A stretch of DNA of 64,000 nt from Bacillus_BD sp050389805 (GTDB taxonomy: Bacteria; Bacillota; Bacilli; Bacillales; Cytobacillaceae). Position numbers and translations under genes: made by a program. How positions within the stretch are numbered: position 1 is the first letter of the stretch; every line of letters starts with the position of its first letter. Location: NCBI RefSeq assembly GCF_050389805.1, contig NZ_CP130945.1, positions 3,100,001-3,164,000 of the forward strand. The letters run 5' to 3'. The notes below the pieces were generated by a model. The model was not told where the DNA came from and searched no databases. It saw only the letters and a program-made list of their open reading frames with translations. Positions 61,869-64,000 of the stretch are shown here, one piece after another.

Positions 61869-62692
61869 TAATTTTTCCACCAATTATCAAATATTGTCGC
61901 AGGCATTTCCCGTTTATGTTGAGAAACCATAAAACGTTTTTCAATCTTTTCCGCCACTTCTCTATCTACCTTTTTTCCTTCTAAATAATCATCAAGCTCA
62001 TCATAAGAAATGCCAAGCTCTGTTTCATCAGCTTGACCAGGCTTTTCATCAAGTAAGTCAGCTGTAGGAACTTTTAAATATAATTTTTCATCCGCCCCTA
62101 GTTCTTTCAGCAACGCTTTCCCTTGCCGCTTCGTTAAACCCGTTAAAGGGAGGATATCAGCTCCCCCATCACCGTATTTCGTATAAAATCCAGTAACCGC
62201 TTCCGCTGCATGATCTGTCCCAATGACGAGTAATCCTTCTTGCCCGCCAATTGCATATTGAGCAATCATACGCATTCTAGCCTTTACGTTCCCTTTATGG
62301 TAATCCCTTAAAGGCTCGCCCTTTGTTTCCTTATCGTATTCTTCTTTTACAGCATTTACAGCTTTTTCGATATTAAAGACAAACTCCTCGTCTGCTTTGA
62401 TAAAGTCTAATGCTACCCTCGCATCTTCCTCATCTTTCTGTACACCATACGGAAGACGAACGGCTATAAATTTAACTTTATGCCCTTCTTTTCTTAATTC
62501 CTCGACAGCTATCTGCGCAAGCCTTCCTGCAAGGGTTGAATCCTGACCTCCACTAATCCCTAGTACAAAGCCATTTGCATTTGTTTTTAAAAGATATTCT
62601 TTTAAAAATTGAACTCTCTTTTGAATTTCACTTTTGGGATCAATAACCGGTTGAATATGTAACTCTTGCATGATTCTTTTTTGCATGTTCAA
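61868..62692 (-). CDS. nadE: NAD synthetase (ammonia-dependent)
   Basis: 274 residues. ATP-pyrophosphatase motif VLGISGGQDSTLAGRLA (SGGQDS), VRLPYGVQKDEEDA, RMRMIAQYAIGG, GTDHAAEAVTGFYTKYGDGGADILPL. Single-domain NH3-type, with no glutaminase. Makes NAD from nicotinic-acid adenine dinucleotide. TTG at 62692 is ten bases after GGGGAG, but the in-frame ATG at 62686 is possible. Follows pncB by 18 bases, so the two make a nicotinate-salvage operon. Confidence 0.95.
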   Translation of the reverse strand: MNMQKRIMQELHIQPVIDPKSEIQKRVQFLKEYLLKTNANGFVLGISGGQDSTLAGRLAQIAVEELRKEGHKVKFIAVRLPYGVQKDEEDARVALDFIKADEEFVFNIEKAVNAVKEEYDKETKGEPLRDYHKGNVKARMRMIAQYAIGGQEGLLVIGTDHAAEAVTGFYTKYGDGGADILPLTGLTKRQGKALLKELGADEKLYLKVPTADLLDEKPGQADETELGISYDELDDYLEGKKVDREVAEKIEKRFMVSQHKREMPATIFDNWWKN

Positions 62693-62710
62693 ATCTTTAT
62701 TTCTCCCCTT

Positions 62711-64000
62711 TTACTTATTTTTTTTACTCGTTATTTTACGGACTCTTTCACTAACCATTTCGATATTACGTCGCTTATTTTCCCAGCACAACGGACTTAA
62801 ATCTACTGGATATTCGGCTGGATTTAATGATCTCTTATATTCATCCCAAAGGTAATTTAAATTGTTATGACAAAACTTTTGAATGTCATGAATATTTGGT
62901 AAGTCGTAAACTAGGTTGCCATTCATAAAAATATCGTGATGAAGATCTCTTGCTTCAAAATTAGTTACATCCTTCTTTAAGTAAGTATGGGTTGGATGGA
63001 ACATATGTAATTTTTTTTCAGAGTTTGGGTCCTCATGATCTAATGTAATATAATCTCCCTCTGATTTTTGATTCGCTAAATTTATAATACGGTATACTTT
63101 TTTAAGACCTGGAGTAGAAACTTTTTCTGGATTTGCACTTATTTTGATCGTATCGACCATATTTCCATTTTCATCTTCAATCGATACAATTTTGTAAACG
63201 GCTCCAAGCGCCGGCTGATCAAATCCAGTAATGAGTTTGGTTCCGATCCCCCAACTATCAATTTTTGCACCTTGCTGTTTTAAGTTTATAATTGTATATT
63301 CATCTAGGTCATTAGAGGCAATAATTTTTGCTTTTGTAAACCCTGCTTCATCAAGCATTCTTCGGGCTTCTTTTGAAAGATATGCAAGATCCCCACTATC
63401 TAAACGAATCCCTACAAAATTAATTTTATCCCCTAATTCTTTAGCTACTCTAATAGCATTTGGAACTCCTGACCGTAAGGTGTCATATGTATCCACAAGA
63501 AAAACACAATCTTTATGTCTGCGGGCATACTTATGAAATGCTGTGTATTCATCAATATAGGCTTGAATCAGGGAATGTGCATGTGTTCCGGAAACCGGAA
63601 TACCAAACATCTTACCAGCACGTACATTAGAAGTAGAGCTAAAACCGCCAATATATGCAGCACGTGTACCCCAAATTGCTGCATCCATCTCTTGAGCACG
63701 TCGTGTTCCAAATTCAGCTGCGGCCTCATTATTCCCAATTACATACTTAATCCTTGCTGCTTTCGTAGCAATTAGAGTTTGATAATTAACGATATTTAAA
63801 ATAGCCGTTTCGATTAATTGCGCTTGTGCTAGCGGAGCTTCAATTCGTACTAATGGTTCATATCCGAACACAATCTCCCCTTCTGCCATCGACCTTACAT
63901 TCCCTGTAAAACGTAGATCTTTTAAATACGCTAGAAAATCCTCGTCATAACCTAAATCTCTTAAATATCGAATATCACTTTCTGAAAATTCGAGATTATT
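62711..64000 (-). CDS. pncB: Nicotinate phosphoribosyltransferase, N-terminus beyond the window
   Basis: The frame is open from 64000 to the stop at 62711, about 429 residues visible; the start lies outside. Conserved: GEIVFGYEPLVRIEAPLAQAQLIETAILNIVNYQTLIATKAAR, TFGTRRA-like FGTRRAQEMD, SNVRAGKMFGIPVSGTHAHS (catalytic His), VDTYDTL and ASNDLDEYTI, GIGTKLITG. Joins nicotinate with PRPP; NadE downstream completes NAD synthesis after adenylation. Confidence 0.94.
   Translation of the reverse strand, partial: NNLEFSESDIRYLRDLGYDEDFLAYLKDLRFTGNVRSMAEGEIVFGYEPLVRIEAPLAQAQLIETAILNIVNYQTLIATKAARIKYVIGNNEAAAEFGTRRAQEMDAAIWGTRAAYIGGFSSTSNVRAGKMFGIPVSGTHAHSLIQAYIDEYTAFHKYARRHKDCVFLVDTYDTLRSGVPNAIRVAKELGDKINFVGIRLDSGDLAYLSKEARRMLDEAGFTKAKIIASNDLDEYTIINLKQQGAKIDSWGIGTKLITGFDQPALGAVYKIVSIEDENGNMVDTIKISANPEKVSTPGLKKVYRIINLANQKSEGDYITLDHEDPNSEKKLHMFHPTHTYLKKDVTNFEARDLHHDIFMNGNLVYDLPNIHDIQKFCHNNLNYLWDEYKRSLNPAEYPVDLSPLCWENKRRNIEMVSERVRKITSKKNK

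Overview
The window looks like a chromosomal segment of a low-GC, spore-forming member of the Bacillaceae. The support is AT-rich DNA, Gram-positive ribosome-binding sites, spore proteins (an SspP-type SASP and a YuzL-like peptide), B. subtilis-type housekeeping genes (helD, yfmM, ykpA, ppaC, nrnB, azlCD, ysaA-like) and many strong intrinsic terminators. I see no phage, integrase, intact insertion sequence or CRISPR array. The species cannot be named from the sequence.

Layout. 1-5 kb: an edge fragment, sspP, then selA and selD on opposite strands with a small heat-shock gene between them. selD has an in-frame UGA with a hairpin just downstream, so this organism decodes selenocysteine; selB lies at 22-24 kb. 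A tRNA-Arg(CCU) and a decayed SagB-type dehydrogenase follow. 5-10 kb: a MltG-like/membrane protein pair, yqhV, two paralogous lipoproteins (one internally duplicated), a ZIP metal transporter and an unknown small gene. 10-17.4 kb: a LysR regulator and a catabolic cluster (TRAP transporter, SDR dehydrogenase, ACMSD-like decarboxylase, extradiol dioxygenase). 17.7-25.6 kb: housekeeping genes (yfmM, helD, selB, csp, azlCD). 25.8-34.3 kb: an aromatic meta-cleavage island (PucR-type regulator, 2Fe-2S ferredoxin, catechol 2,3-dioxygenase, 4-oxalocrotonate tautomerase, decarboxylase, hydratase, semialdehyde dehydrogenase, IclR regulator). 34.4-53.3 kb: mostly core genes (DUF59 protein, Suv3-like helicase with an SOS-box-like operator, exoA, dUTPase, ppdK with its regulator, ppaC, ppiB, hemD, ilvE, pbpG). 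53.4-54.3 kb: a roughly 1-kb stretch without a gene that looks like a large structured RNA. 54.3-64 kb: small genes, ykpA, nrnB, pflBA, nadE and a truncated pncB.

How the genes fit together. The two aromatic regions are complementary. The first could import an aromatic acid, oxidise or decarboxylate it and open a ring; the second takes 2-hydroxymuconate semialdehyde by the 4-oxalocrotonate branch to 4-hydroxy-2-oxovalerate. The last two steps (aldolase and acylating acetaldehyde dehydrogenase) are not in the window. cre-like sites lie upstream of three of these transcription units. pflBA makes formate anaerobically; a selenocysteine formate dehydrogenase elsewhere would be a natural reason to keep selA/selB/selD, but neither it nor tRNA-Sec was found here.

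The best candidate for something undescribed is the minus-strand region at about 54,221-53,421. It has a consensus -10 box, a 25-bp closing stem (23 of 25 paired), several internal hairpins including two with GNRA tetraloops in that orientation only, and a terminator with an eight-U tail. It has no coding potential.
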